Shown here piece after piece: positions 33,823 to 42,401 of a DNA stretch of 64,000 bases; the stretch's first letter is position 1, and each line of letters opens with the position of its first letter. Below the pieces are notes generated by a model, which ran no database searches, was not told the origin of the DNA, and saw only the letters and a program-made list of their open reading frames with translations. Source of the stretch: Blautia sp. MSJ-9 (GTDB lineage Bacteria > Bacillota > Clostridia > Lachnospirales > Lachnospiraceae); the NCBI RefSeq assembly GCF_018919065.1, contig NZ_JAHLQG010000033.1:1-64000 (forward strand), in the 5' to 3' direction. The position numbers were made by a program, and so were the translations under genes.

Positions 33823-34950
33823 ATGAAAAAAAGAATTTTAAAACTAAGTTGCTTTGTCCTGATATTTATGTTATTCCTGAGTGGAGCAGCCGGATTTCTT
33901 AAGGTGAACAGTTTGCCGGATAGTGTGCGTATCAAAGGATTTTATCTGGAATCGGGGGATAGTCTGGATATGGTGACCATTGGAGCAAGTGAGACTTATA
34001 CGTCAATAGCACCGGGGCTGCTCTGGAAAGAGTTCGGATTTACCAGTTATAATTATTCGGTGGCCGGAAGTCCGATCTCGATAGTAAAATCACAGGTAAA
34101 GGAGATTCTGGCTAATCAGGATCCGAAAGTAATTGTGATAGAGATCAATGGGGCATTGCAGGATGACGATGAATATCAGACAGATGAAAAACGACTGAGA
34201 AAATACATAGATAATATGCCATGGTCGGCAAATAAGATAAACACGATCATGGATATAGTGCCCGAGGATCAGCGGACAGAGTATTTCATACCTTTTTTAA
34301 AGTATCATTCAAACTGGCAGAGTCTGGATCTGTGCATAGCTGATTTTTATCTTCAGGCACGTATGAGGCTGGAAGGTGGCAGCCGGCTGAAGGGATTTCA
34401 GACAATATCCGGAGCAGAAGAAACCAAAAGTAAGGTAATAGATGTGACGGGCGATACTTCAGTACTTCCTTTGTCGGAAAAGGCAGAATATTACCTGCGC
34501 GACCTCCTTCAGTATTTAAAAGATGAAGGGATTGACAATGTTTTGTTCATGCGTGCACCGCACAGGATCACAAAGAAGAGCTATCCGTTTTATCAAAGAG
34601 CGAATGAAGCGGAAAAGATTATCAGAGAATATGGATTTTCTTATGTGGATTTTGAAACACAAAAGGATGAGATCGGACTGAATATGATGGAGGATTTTTA
34701 TAATAATCATCATCTGAATCTGTATGGGCAGAAAAAGTTTACGGAGTATTTTGGAAACTACATGGTGGAATATTATGATCTGAAAGACAGTGTGCATTCA
34801 GAAAAGATCATAAAAAGCTGGGATAAATCTGCAGAGGATACAGAGGACTGTCTGGAGTATGTAAAAACCATGCTAAAAGATAAAAAAAGAAGTATCATTA
34901 ATGAGGGATGGAAAGAAGCCAGGAGATTTCATCTGACAACAGAGGAGTAA
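33823..34950 (+). CDS. SGNH/DltD-like partner of the MBOAT acyltransferase
   Basis: A 375-residue protein with an N-terminal signal anchor (LKLSCFVLIFMLFLSGAAGF) and an external domain. Near residue 50 there is MVTIGASETYTSIAPGLLW, in the position of the SGNH block I nucleophile, then YNYSVAGSPISIV (block II-like), and near the C-terminus NNHHLNLYGQKKFTEYF, resembling the block V Asp/Asn-x-x-His. It likely completes acyl transfer to the surface glycan. The pair follows tRNA-Glu. It ends 20 bp before the sigma-factor gene, so read-through into that gene is plausible. Family assignment rests on motifs and context. Confidence 0.7.
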   Translation: MKKRILKLSCFVLIFMLFLSGAAGFLKVNSLPDSVRIKGFYLESGDSLDMVTIGASETYTSIAPGLLWKEFGFTSYNYSVAGSPISIVKSQVKEILANQDPKVIVIEINGALQDDDEYQTDEKRLRKYIDNMPWSANKINTIMDIVPEDQRTEYFIPFLKYHSNWQSLDLCIADFYLQARMRLEGGSRLKGFQTISGAEETKSKVIDVTGDTSVLPLSEKAEYYLRDLLQYLKDEGIDNVLFMRAPHRITKKSYPFYQRANEAEKIIREYGFSYVDFETQKDEIGLNMMEDFYNNHHLNLYGQKKFTEYFGNYMVEYYDLKDSVHSEKIIKSWDKSAEDTEDCLEYVKTMLKDKKRSIINEGWKEARRFHLTTEE

Positions 34951-34970
34951 TATTGGAAAGGAAGAACGAT

Positions 34971-35519
34971 ATGGCCACGGATGAAGAACTTTATGGGCAA
35001 TATCTGCGCGGTGATGAGACAGGACTTGAACTGTTGATAAAAAAATATGGTGATCCGCTGACCTTATACATTGATGGTTATCTGCATGACGTCCACGAAG
35101 CGGAAGATTTAATGATGGAAACCTTTTCCTGGCTGTTTACGAAAAAGCCCCGCATCCGGGATGGATGTTTTAAGGCTTACCTTTATAAAGCAGCGCGGCA
35201 CATGGCTTTGCGTCACAAAAGCAGACGGCGGATTTTCTTCAGTCTTGACGACCTGACCAGAGAACCGGAGGCGCAGACACTGGTGGAGGAGGTCATCCGC
35301 ACAAAGGAACGGAATCAGATCCTGCATCTCTGCATGGACGAGTTAAATTCAGATTATCGGGAAGCTCTTTATCTGACCTATTTTGAGGGTATGAGCTACC
35401 AACAGGCTGCTAAGGTCATGGGAAAAAGTGTGAAGCAGATCACAAATATGGTGTACCGGGGAAAAGAGCGTTTACGCGGATTATTGCAACGGGAGGGTAT
35501 TACAGATGTTGAAAAATGA
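34971..35519 (+). CDS. ECF-type RNA polymerase sigma factor
   Basis: A 182-residue sigma-70 family protein. Region 2 (about 10-75) includes IKKYGDPLTLYIDGYLHD, AEDLMMETFSWLF and the -10 helix FKAYLYKAARHMALRHKSRR. Region 4 (about 110-170) includes LNSDYREALYLTYFEGMSYQ and the HTH AAKVMGKSVKQITNMVYRG. Regions 1 and 3 are absent, as expected for an ECF factor. ATG at 34971 has ggaaagga upstream. It overlaps the next gene by 14 bp; that gene encodes a small two-TM protein with a basic cytosolic N-terminus, the natural candidate anti-sigma factor. Confidence 0.88.
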   Translation: MATDEELYGQYLRGDETGLELLIKKYGDPLTLYIDGYLHDVHEAEDLMMETFSWLFTKKPRIRDGCFKAYLYKAARHMALRHKSRRRIFFSLDDLTREPEAQTLVEEVIRTKERNQILHLCMDELNSDYREALYLTYFEGMSYQQAAKVMGKSVKQITNMVYRGKERLRGLLQREGITDVEK

Positions 35520-35874
35520 GGAACGGATTGCTGAGGTAAAACGGCGTATTGAGGAAAAAGAACGACAGCAGAGACTGCGGCACAGACGGATTGTCTCTGC
35601 ATTCTGCATAGCGGCATGCCTTGCAGTAATCGTTGGTGTTTCCTTTGTCATGCCAGGTATTGTCGGACAGATTACGCCCGGTACTTCTTCTGGATTTGAA
35701 ACGGCAGCAACAATTTTAGGCGGCGGCACCGCATTGGGATATATGGTAATCGGACTGCTGGCTTTTATTCTCGGCGTTTGCGTGACTATTCTGTGCTTCC
35801 GCATCCGCCAGCTGGACAAAGAGGAGCAGACGGAGATGCAAAAGGAGGACAATGGGGATGGAACTGTTCAGTAA
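35506..35874 (+). CDS. Small two-TM protein, candidate anti-sigma factor
   Basis: A 122-residue protein with a basic helical N-terminus (RIAEVKRRIEEKERQQRLRH), a membrane helix at about 30-52, a 25-residue Gly/Thr-rich loop outside, a second helix at about 76-97, and a charged C-terminal tail. It is similar to the 106-residue protein encoded at 37258: both share the ERI/KRI-x-x-VK(R/K)R helix and the two-helix layout. Because it overlaps the sigma gene and a PrsW-like protease is two genes on, I infer that it holds the sigma factor at the membrane until cleaved. No zinc-type anti-sigma HxxxCxxC motif is present, so this would be a different class. Confidence 0.6.
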   Translation: MLKNEERIAEVKRRIEEKERQQRLRHRRIVSAFCIAACLAVIVGVSFVMPGIVGQITPGTSSGFETAATILGGGTALGYMVIGLLAFILGVCVTILCFRIRQLDKEEQTEMQKEDNGDGTVQ

Positions 35875-36484
35875 CTTTTTTCAATTCGCCGTTACCCTGC
35901 TGGGCTTTTGTCTGAGTGGTATCTGGTATCTGAAAGATCGAAAACAGACCTGTTTCCTGCTGACCTGCTTTTACGGATGCTTTGCCCTCGGCTCTCTTTA
36001 CTGGACGTTGTATCTGCTTCTGTTTTCTGAAACACCGCAGGTCTTTTATGTGTCAGAGTTTGGCTGGGTAGCCAGCGTGATTTTCCTTTATCTTCTGCAA
36101 TACACCCTTTCCTCTGCGGAGGAAAGAGACTTTTCGACACGGAAATCTCTGATAGCTCCTCTGATCGGCATTCCGCTTTGTGCGTTTTACTGCACCTTTG
36201 GAGATATTCTTTCCAATCTGCTCTGGTGTGGCATGATGATCGTTGTTTCTTATCATTCTATCCGGGGTCTTGCTTATGCGCAGATACAGACAGGAACAGC
36301 GTGTAAGATGCGGTATTTTCACATTGAGGTGCTGTGCTATGTGGCGGTGGAGTATGCTCTTTGGATCTCCGGCTGCCTGTGGCCGGGCTATTCCATTTCC
36401 GCTCCCTATTGCTGGTTTGATCTTTTGCTTACAGGCAGCCTGTTTGCGCTGCTGCCAGCCACAGGAAAGGCGGTGCAGGCATGA
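35858..36484 (+). CDS. Integral membrane protein of unknown function
   Basis: A 208-residue protein with about seven hydrophobic segments (for example LLGFCLSGIWYL at the N-terminus and FDLLLTGSLFALLPATG at the C-terminus), separated by short loops. ATG at 35858 is chosen since AGGAGG lies 9 nt upstream. It overlaps both neighbours (17 bp and 4 bp), so it belongs tightly to the sigma-PrsW set. I do not recognise a family; 7-TM layout suggests a receptor or transducer for the sigma circuit, which is a guess. Confidence 0.55.
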   Translation: MELFSNFFQFAVTLLGFCLSGIWYLKDRKQTCFLLTCFYGCFALGSLYWTLYLLLFSETPQVFYVSEFGWVASVIFLYLLQYTLSSAEERDFSTRKSLIAPLIGIPLCAFYCTFGDILSNLLWCGMMIVVSYHSIRGLAYAQIQTGTACKMRYFHIEVLCYVAVEYALWISGCLWPGYSISAPYCWFDLLLTGSLFALLPATGKAVQA

Positions 36485-37104
36485 CATATATTGAAAATGT
36501 ATTTCTTTGCATGGCTTCGCCCCTGCTGATCGCGGCGCTGTGTATGGGAAAGCGGCAGAGAAAATTCTTTCTGTTCTGCTTTGCCGGAATGGGTGCATGT
36601 CTGCTTTCCGCATACATCAACACCTTTTTCGCTGCACTTTACAGAGCGGACACCTTTGCAGCTACCACAGAGATCGCCCCGGTGGTGGAGGAAGTGATGA
36701 AACTTCTGCCATTGCTCTTTTATCTGCTGATATTTGAGCCAAAAGCGGAGCGAATCAAAAATGCCGCTGTGATCACAGCCCTTTCCTTTGCCACATTTGA
36801 GAATGTCTGCTATCTGATCCAAAACGGAGCCGGACATTTTTCTTTTATTTTCTTCCGTGGTATTGGGACTGGAGCCATGCATGTGATCTGTGGAGCCATT
36901 GTCGGCGGCGGCCTTGCATATGTGTGGCAAAGAACATGGCTGAAGATTGCCGGAACCTGCGGCCTGCTGGGAGCGGCAATCACCTTTCATGCAATTTATA
37001 ATCTCCTGATCGCCTACGGCGGTGCAGCACAGTATATTGCTTATCTGCTGCCTGTACTGATCCTGGCAGCGGGAAAACTGATCTTCCGCAGTTCGATACA
37101 ATAA
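36481..37104 (+). CDS. PrsW-family intramembrane protease-like protein
   Basis: A 207-residue polytopic protein with PrsW hallmarks: EIAPVVEEVMK (Glu70-Glu71...Lys74), ATFENVCYL with Phe106-Glu107, His134 in GAMHVICGAIVG and His170 in TFHAIYN. These Glu and His residues form the proposed metal site of the PrsW/CPBP superfamily. In B. subtilis PrsW cleaves the anti-sigma RsiW, releasing SigW. Here an ECF sigma and a membrane anti-sigma candidate are encoded just upstream, which makes an analogous site-1 cleavage role likely by context. A strong terminator follows at once. Confidence 0.8.
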   Translation: MTYIENVFLCMASPLLIAALCMGKRQRKFFLFCFAGMGACLLSAYINTFFAALYRADTFAATTEIAPVVEEVMKLLPLLFYLLIFEPKAERIKNAAVITALSFATFENVCYLIQNGAGHFSFIFFRGIGTGAMHVICGAIVGGGLAYVWQRTWLKIAGTCGLLGAAITFHAIYNLLIAYGGAAQYIAYLLPVLILAAGKLIFRSSIQ

Positions 37105-37124
37105 TATAACCTGATTTTCCGCTT

Positions 37125-37158
37125 TTGGGAGCTGTTTCGGCAGCTCTCAAATTTTTTT
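37125..37158 (+). terminator. Terminator after the PrsW gene
   Basis: ttgggagctg/cagctctcaa around a 6-nt loop, then a T7 run. The sequence runs straight into a perfect 11-bp palindrome (37147-37170: tcaaatttttt/aaaaaatttga). Confidence 0.85.
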
Positions 37159-37257
37159 GAAAAAATTTGATTTTCAGGTGAGAGTTTTTCGCTTTTTTTG
37201 TACCTATATAAGTGAAAGGACTTTTAAGACTGTTTTTGTGGAAGGAGGTTGGAAGGC

Positions 37258-37578
37258 ATGTACGATACAGAAAAGCGTATCGAATTGGTAAAAAAGCGAA
37301 TGCATGAATACCACCGCCGCCAGGAGCGGCGCACAGTCTGCCGTCTGTCCGTTCTGTGTACCCTGCTGTTCCTGTCCCTTGTGGGGGCAATGGGGATCAT
37401 GCAAAGCCGGCCAATAAACGCCACGGGAATGTACGGCACAATTCTGCTGCATGAAGGCGCAGGCGGCTATGTGTTGGTGGCTGTCATTTCCTTTACTGTG
37501 GCAGTCGTGATTACCGCATTATGTATCAAATTCAGAAAAAAAGGACAAAAGAGTCAGGATGCAGAAAATCATGTATAA
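37258..37578 (+). CDS. Small two-TM protein, paralogue of the candidate anti-sigma factor
   Basis: A 106-residue protein with the same layout as the protein encoded at 35506: basic N-terminal helix (RIELVKKRMHEYHRRQERR), a membrane helix at about 30-50, a short outer loop, a second helix at about 74-93, and a charged tail. ATG at 37258 is chosen because AAGGAGG lies 9 nt upstream. It is 21 bp before the large secreted protein gene, so the two are co-transcribed. It may be a second regulator or a decoy binding the same sigma factor. No known family name is assigned. Confidence 0.55.
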   Translation: MYDTEKRIELVKKRMHEYHRRQERRTVCRLSVLCTLLFLSLVGAMGIMQSRPINATGMYGTILLHEGAGGYVLVAVISFTVAVVITALCIKFRKKGQKSQDAENHV

Positions 37579-37599
37579 AGAAAGGAAAAGGTGGAAAGC

Positions 37600-40500
37600 A
37601 TGAGGAAAAAGTTATTAGCCGGGATTCTGGCACTTGCACTGTGTTCTACAAATATGCCCCCCCAGACCATATTTGCGGAAGAATTTACTTCCGGAAATCA
37701 GGATGTAGTGTCTGAGGAAGAAACTCCGGAGAGTTTTACCAATGAGGAGCAGGAAACAGCAGGAGAGACAGATGAGGAACTGTCTGTATTCAGTTCAGAA
37801 GAGGTTCCTGAGTTCAATGATACCCCCGATGAGGCAATGGCTGCTGCGGAAAATGCACAAAATGGAGTAATTGATTTAACTGATGATATTGCGGGCGGAG
37901 TTTATACTATAACTTCGGCAGGAGATTACAAATTCACATGCAGTAATAGTCAGGAAACAGCAAATAGAATTGTAATTGATGGAGCAAATATTTCAAAGCA
38001 AGCCAACATCAACATTTATCTTGATAACGTAAATATCAATACATCTGCTGGTCCGGCGCTGCAAATTCAATCTAATGTTCAAGCTCAAGTCTATATATAT
38101 TTGCAAAATGAAAATTTACTTTGTTCAACGCGGAGCTATACCGCAGGCTTACAGAAAAATAATCAGGCTAACCTTACAATAGATAACGCTCCAGACACTA
38201 CTACAGGAATCTTAAAAGCTAGTGCTAGTTCTGGTGCCGGAATTGGTGGTGACAATGGTGGCTCTTGCAGTAATATTACCATTAATGGCGGTTCTGTAGA
38301 TGCTAGTTCTCGTTATGGTGCCGGAATTGGTGGTGGCAATCTTGGCTCTTGCAGTAATATTATCATTAATAGTGGTTCTGTAATTGCTCGTTCTGTTTTT
38401 GGTGCTGGAATTGGTGGCGGCTATGGTGGCTATGGTATCAATGGTGGCTCTTGTGATACCATTACCATTAATGGCGGTTCTGTAACTGCTAATTCTGATT
38501 ATGGTGCCGGAATTGGTGGCGGCTATGCTGGCTATGGTAGCAATGGTGGCTCTTGTGATACCATTACCATTAATGGCGGTTCTGTAACTGCTAATTCTGA
38601 TTATGGTGTCGGAATTGGTGGTGGCTACGGTGGCGCTTATGGCAATGATGGTTCTTGCGATACCATTGCCATTAATGGCGGTTCTGTAACTGCACGAATT
38701 GGCTGCATTCCTCGCCAGAATTTAAATAGCACTGGTAATAATCCAGAAGTATATCTCTGTACTGTTTCTAATCCCCAAAAAAGAAAAATAAGTATAGATA
38801 ATGTTGACTGGAAAACATATAATCATGTAAATGGTGAGTCTGTCGGGAACAACCTGTATGCATGGCTAACTGGAGCAAAGCACACTATAACTGTTGGAAC
38901 TGAAGAAAGGAAGTATTCTTTCAATCAAGATACCAAGCAATTTAGTCGTATAAAAACAGATCCCACCGCTACCCAATTAGATTTTACACCGCAAAATTTT
39001 ACATATAATAAAGATAACCCTGTTGATATTAGTAACTATATTAAATGGAAAGATGATGTCACCGGTCATGGTGAAATTACTCATGTAACGTATTTTAAAA
39101 AAGAAGATGGAACTTCACTCACAAACAGCCCCACAGATGCAGGTACTTATACTTTTAAGATTGATGTGAATGCAGGTGAATACTACAATTCAGCCCAACA
39201 GATATCTGCATCACCAGAATGGGAATTTGTCATTTCAAAAGCACAAGCACCTTCAAGCAAGCCAACCGATACTACAATATCCGTTCCATGGTCCTGCAAG
39301 AAAGTCGAAGATGTTAAGAACTGTTTCGAGGATGACTGGAAATGGAGTAATTCCGATATTTCTAAAGAATTGCCTGTAGGAAAGGAAATTTCTGCTAGAG
39401 CAGTTTATAATGGCGCAGATGCCGGTAATTATCTAGATGAATCCGTTGAATTCAAAATCACGAGAAGTGAATGCAAGCACGAACACACCGCCGGACGTTA
39501 TTACTCCTCTCCATCCTGTACTTCCAGCGGATATAGCGGAGATACCTACTGCACAGACTGTAATGAAACACTTTCCTATGGTTATACCATTTCCGCATAC
39601 GGTCATGACTATGACAATGGCGTTATCACTACAGAACCAACTACAGAAACTGACGGAATCATAACTTACACCTGTAAGTGGTGTAAACATCAGGATACAA
39701 AAACTCTCGGTAAACTTGGTGACGGGGAACCTTATATTGAGGGAAGTTTCCAGAAGAAAGGCTGGGATGCTGTCAATGATCTGATTAAGGCTTCCAAAGA
39801 AAAAGATACCATTTCCATTATCCTGAATGGCGCCAAGATACTTCCTGCCTCTGTCTTATCCGAGATAAAAGGCAAAGATATTTCCCTGAACCTTGATATG
39901 GAAAATGGTTTCATCTGGAAAATCAACGGTACTTCCATTACATCAGAAACACCTGCGGATATAGATCTTTCTGTTACAAACACAGCAGAATATATCCCGG
40001 CAGCATTATACAGCCTGATCTCCACAAACCAGAATGATTTCGGTTTCCATCTTGGAAGAAGCGGAGCTTTCGATTTCCCGGCTGTGCTTTCCGTAAAGGC
40101 AGATGCCTCCTGTGCAGGACTTATGGCAAATCTGTTCTGGTATGATGTTGAGAATGGGGTTCTGCAGTGTATCCAGACTGTAACTGTAGGCGGTGCATTT
40201 GAGCGCAGTATTCCATATGCCGACTTTACGCTTTCCAAAGGACAGGATTATTTCATAGCATTTGGTACAGAATCTCTCAATGGCAGAGTCATTCACACAG
40301 ACGGAAGTATCACAGATGAAAACGGTGCATACCTGCGACCTGCAAACACAAAGATTTCCAGCTATTCCATTGACAGAAACAAGCTCACTGTCAGACTTTC
40401 CAAAGGATGTGCCGGCGCTCAGGGTTATGACTTCGTGATCAGCAAGAAATCAGATATGCTCAAAACCGGAAAGTTCAGCAAAACAGTTTCCTCATCCGGC

Positions 40501-40944
40501 AAGCCACAGGCATCTTTCAGATATCTTTCAAAAGGTACCTGGTATGTGGCAGCCCGAAGCTGGGTTCTGGATGCACAGGGCAATAAGGTCTATGGTTCCT
40601 GGACAAAGATCAAGAAGATCAAGATCATTGTTGTCACACCACAGCAGCCAAAGATCAAGAATATTACTGTAGAAGGAAACACTGTGACTGTTACTTACAC
40701 AAAATGCAAAAATGCCACAGGTTATGAAATCCTGCTCGGAAACAAATACAAAACCTCCGCAGGTGAGAAATGCCCTGTAAAAAAATATCTGAAACGTACC
40801 GGAAACACCACTACTGTAACCTTTACAAACGTAAAGAAAGGTACCTGGTATGTGACCATACGGGCATGGAACCAAACCTCCAAAGATAAATCCAGAGTTT
40901 ACAGTCCATACTCCACAATGAAGAAATTCAAGACAAAGAAATAG
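37600..40944 (+). CDS. Large secreted repeat protein (surface/adhesin-like)
   Basis: A 1114-residue exported protein. A signal peptide (MRKK, hydrophobic core, cut near TIFA, residue 26) contains a run of seven C bases at codons 20-22. An acidic spacer (about 27-80) follows. Residues 90-370 form a beta-solenoid-like region with at least five Gly-rich units ending in GAGIGGG and NITINGGSV. Around 420-620 are Ig-like repeats (SNYIKW, NYLDES), then at about 625-710 a paired CxxC segment (YCTDCNET and CKWCKH). The C-terminal 250 residues hold two Fn3-like units with KGTWYV motifs. No LPXTG motif is visible. It is the last gene before a strong terminator. The repeats suggest length variation by recombination. 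Confidence 0.8.
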   Translation: MRKKLLAGILALALCSTNMPPQTIFAEEFTSGNQDVVSEEETPESFTNEEQETAGETDEELSVFSSEEVPEFNDTPDEAMAAAENAQNGVIDLTDDIAGGVYTITSAGDYKFTCSNSQETANRIVIDGANISKQANINIYLDNVNINTSAGPALQIQSNVQAQVYIYLQNENLLCSTRSYTAGLQKNNQANLTIDNAPDTTTGILKASASSGAGIGGDNGGSCSNITINGGSVDASSRYGAGIGGGNLGSCSNIIINSGSVIARSVFGAGIGGGYGGYGINGGSCDTITINGGSVTANSDYGAGIGGGYAGYGSNGGSCDTITINGGSVTANSDYGVGIGGGYGGAYGNDGSCDTIAINGGSVTARIGCIPRQNLNSTGNNPEVYLCTVSNPQKRKISIDNVDWKTYNHVNGESVGNNLYAWLTGAKHTITVGTEERKYSFNQDTKQFSRIKTDPTATQLDFTPQNFTYNKDNPVDISNYIKWKDDVTGHGEITHVTYFKKEDGTSLTNSPTDAGTYTFKIDVNAGEYYNSAQQISASPEWEFVISKAQAPSSKPTDTTISVPWSCKKVEDVKNCFEDDWKWSNSDISKELPVGKEISARAVYNGADAGNYLDESVEFKITRSECKHEHTAGRYYSSPSCTSSGYSGDTYCTDCNETLSYGYTISAYGHDYDNGVITTEPTTETDGIITYTCKWCKHQDTKTLGKLGDGEPYIEGSFQKKGWDAVNDLIKASKEKDTISIILNGAKILPASVLSEIKGKDISLNLDMENGFIWKINGTSITSETPADIDLSVTNTAEYIPAALYSLISTNQNDFGFHLGRSGAFDFPAVLSVKADASCAGLMANLFWYDVENGVLQCIQTVTVGGAFERSIPYADFTLSKGQDYFIAFGTESLNGRVIHTDGSITDENGAYLRPANTKISSYSIDRNKLTVRLSKGCAGAQGYDFVISKKSDMLKTGKFSKTVSSSGKPQASFRYLSKGTWYVAARSWVLDAQGNKVYGSWTKIKKIKIIVVTPQQPKIKNITVEGNTVTVTYTKCKNATGYEILLGNKYKTSAGEKCPVKKYLKRTGNTTTVTFTNVKKGTWYVTIRAWNQTSKDKSRVYSPYSTMKKFKTKK
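37657..37663 (+). repeat. C7 homopolymer inside the signal peptide code
   Basis: Seven consecutive C bases at codons 20-22 of the secreted repeat protein. Slippage here would shift the frame and turn the protein off, as in contingency loci. Confidence 0.7.
38220..38700 (+). repeat. Tandem repeats in the secreted protein gene
   Basis: Units of about 100-120 bp repeat with the core ggtgccggaattggtggc and the segment accattaatggcggttctgt. At least four to five copies; the two in the middle are nearly identical. Confidence 0.75.
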
Positions 40945-40957
40945 CTTCTGTTTCTTA
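40887..40957 (+). repeat. 71-bp direct repeat, copy 1 (gene 3' end)
   Basis: The last 58 bp of the secreted repeat protein gene with its stop codon plus 13 bp. It recurs at 42202-42272 with two differences, one of which removes the stop codon. Confidence 0.9.
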
Positions 40958-41025
40958 AAGGATTCTGAATGAAATCTACCTGAAAAGAGACTTGTAATTT
41001 GCTAATAAAATATATATGACGACAA

Positions 41026-41063
41026 CAGGAGGAAAGGTATCTGCCTTTCCTCCTGCCATTTTT
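41026..41063 (+). terminator. Terminator of the secreted repeat protein gene
   Basis: caggaggaaagg and cctttcctcctg pair perfectly (12 bp, 6-nt loop), followed by a short T-run. It abuts the stop codon of the convergent Rpn gene. Confidence 0.85.
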
Positions 41064-41064
41064 C

Positions 41065-41982
41065 TTAGAGATTGTATTCTTTATATAACTGCTCACGTCT
41101 TTTGGCGTTTGTTGATACAATCGGGATTTCTTCAGTTCTCTGATCCTGAAGTAATCGAGTAATCAGGCTTCCAAGTCGAGTTTCACCCCTTGCCTGTCCA
41201 ATTGCTTCTCCTTCTGTACGTCCCTCAGCTTTAAGTCTTTCAGATTCCAGTTCCAGAACTTTTCCGCCCATAATATCACCTATTCCTTTCCGGACATCTT
41301 CCTCCTTACGGAAAATATAATCCGCAACCTTTACAATTAACTTTGCCAAATCTGTATACAGTTCCGATTTACCTGTCTCCGTCAGTTCCTTTTCCAAATT
41401 TACCCTGATATCTTCATATTCGTTTAAAAGCATCTGGAATAATTCCGGATTGTTATTAAAATCATGTCCTTTTTTCTCGTATCTCATAATATAAAATGGC
41501 AACAGCATTAACAGGTTTTTTTCAAAGATGCTGTCTTTTGTATAATCAGCCATTTTTATAGCAGGTATGGAATATAAATATGTATTTCCATCTGGAAAAA
41601 CTACATCTGCTTCCAGATAATCCGGCGTGTTCTCCGAACTTCTCAGAAACAGTACGCAGGACTTTGGAAATTCTATCCGGTATCTGCGCCCCTGCTTTTC
41701 AGCATGTTCTATGCCAATTGCAAAATCATATTCAATCATCCTTATTACCATTGTCATGTCATCTGTACTCTGACACTCGATATGGTACATTTTCCTTCCA
41801 ATCAGCAGACAGGAATCTGTAATGATCTCTCCATCCTCCTGTTGATGTTCATTGCGAAGCTGTGTGATCTTCACATCTTCCGGATATGATGTGTGGAATA
41901 CCTCATTGATCAGCGGTACTGCCAGATATGGCATCTTCTCGATCATTGTACGGAATACATCATCAAAAATCGTATTATTCAT
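41065..41982 (-). CDS. Rpn-family recombination-promoting nuclease/putative transposase
   Basis: A 305-residue PD-(D/E)XK family protein of the Rpn/YhgA-like group. The catalytic signature is visible: Asp56 in IITDSCLLIG and Glu69-x-Gln71 in YHIECQSTDD. The N-terminus starts FDDVFRTMIEKMP, as in the family, and the C-terminus has a helical tail with the EGRTEGEAIGQARGE repeat. Such proteins are abundant in gut Firmicutes and promote RecA-independent recombination in E. coli. It has its own promoter and ribosome binding site (aaggag). It is flanked by the 71-bp duplication described above. Confidence 0.88.
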   Translation of the reverse strand: MNNTIFDDVFRTMIEKMPYLAVPLINEVFHTSYPEDVKITQLRNEHQQEDGEIITDSCLLIGRKMYHIECQSTDDMTMVIRMIEYDFAIGIEHAEKQGRRYRIEFPKSCVLFLRSSENTPDYLEADVVFPDGNTYLYSIPAIKMADYTKDSIFEKNLLMLLPFYIMRYEKKGHDFNNNPELFQMLLNEYEDIRVNLEKELTETGKSELYTDLAKLIVKVADYIFRKEEDVRKGIGDIMGGKVLELESERLKAEGRTEGEAIGQARGETRLGSLITRLLQDQRTEEIPIVSTNAKRREQLYKEYNL

Positions 41983-42005
41983 ATAACACTCCTTTTTGTA
42001 CTTAT

Positions 42006-42034
42006 ATTATAACATTTTGACGAGTTTTATTGAA
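42006..42034 (-). promoter_or_regulatory. SigA promoter of the Rpn gene
   Basis: On the minus strand TTCAAT, 17 nt, TATAAT, 24 bp before the start codon. Confidence 0.7.
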
Positions 42035-42201
42035 CACTTAATTTCTTTAAAATTATGTATTTTTATCTTTGGAATCAGTGGCAGATATTGCCTGAAAAAT
42101 CACTTATAAGAAAGTATAGATTATCGTTTACATTTTTTACTATACAGCATCTATGGCTATTTATCAAGTCCATTTTGGGCGATTATTTTCCTGTTCTTCC
42201 T

Positions 42202-42272
42202 TAAATCCAGAGTTTACAGTCCATATTCCACAATGAAGAAATTCAAGACAAAGAAATATCTTCTGTTTCTTA
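42202..42272 (+). repeat. 71-bp direct repeat, copy 2 (orphan)
   Basis: 69 of 71 bases match copy 1 at 40887-40957. The stop codon TAG is changed to TAT so the fragment's frame runs on for another 19 codons. It has no upstream gene body. Confidence 0.9.
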
Positions 42273-42401
42273 CAGATATTTCTACTGTAAAGATAATGCC
42301 AAACAGCCTTGCGGGCAAATGAAACAGTTGACAGCTGAAAAAACCAATGATAAGATAAATGCACTCAAATTATAACAGAACAGGCTTACAGTCAGAGAAG
42401 G

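Noticed and set aside
38220-38700. CRISPR-like regular repeats
   Set aside because: The repeats are in frame inside a protein gene and encode the GAGIGGG solenoid units; spacers are not unique.
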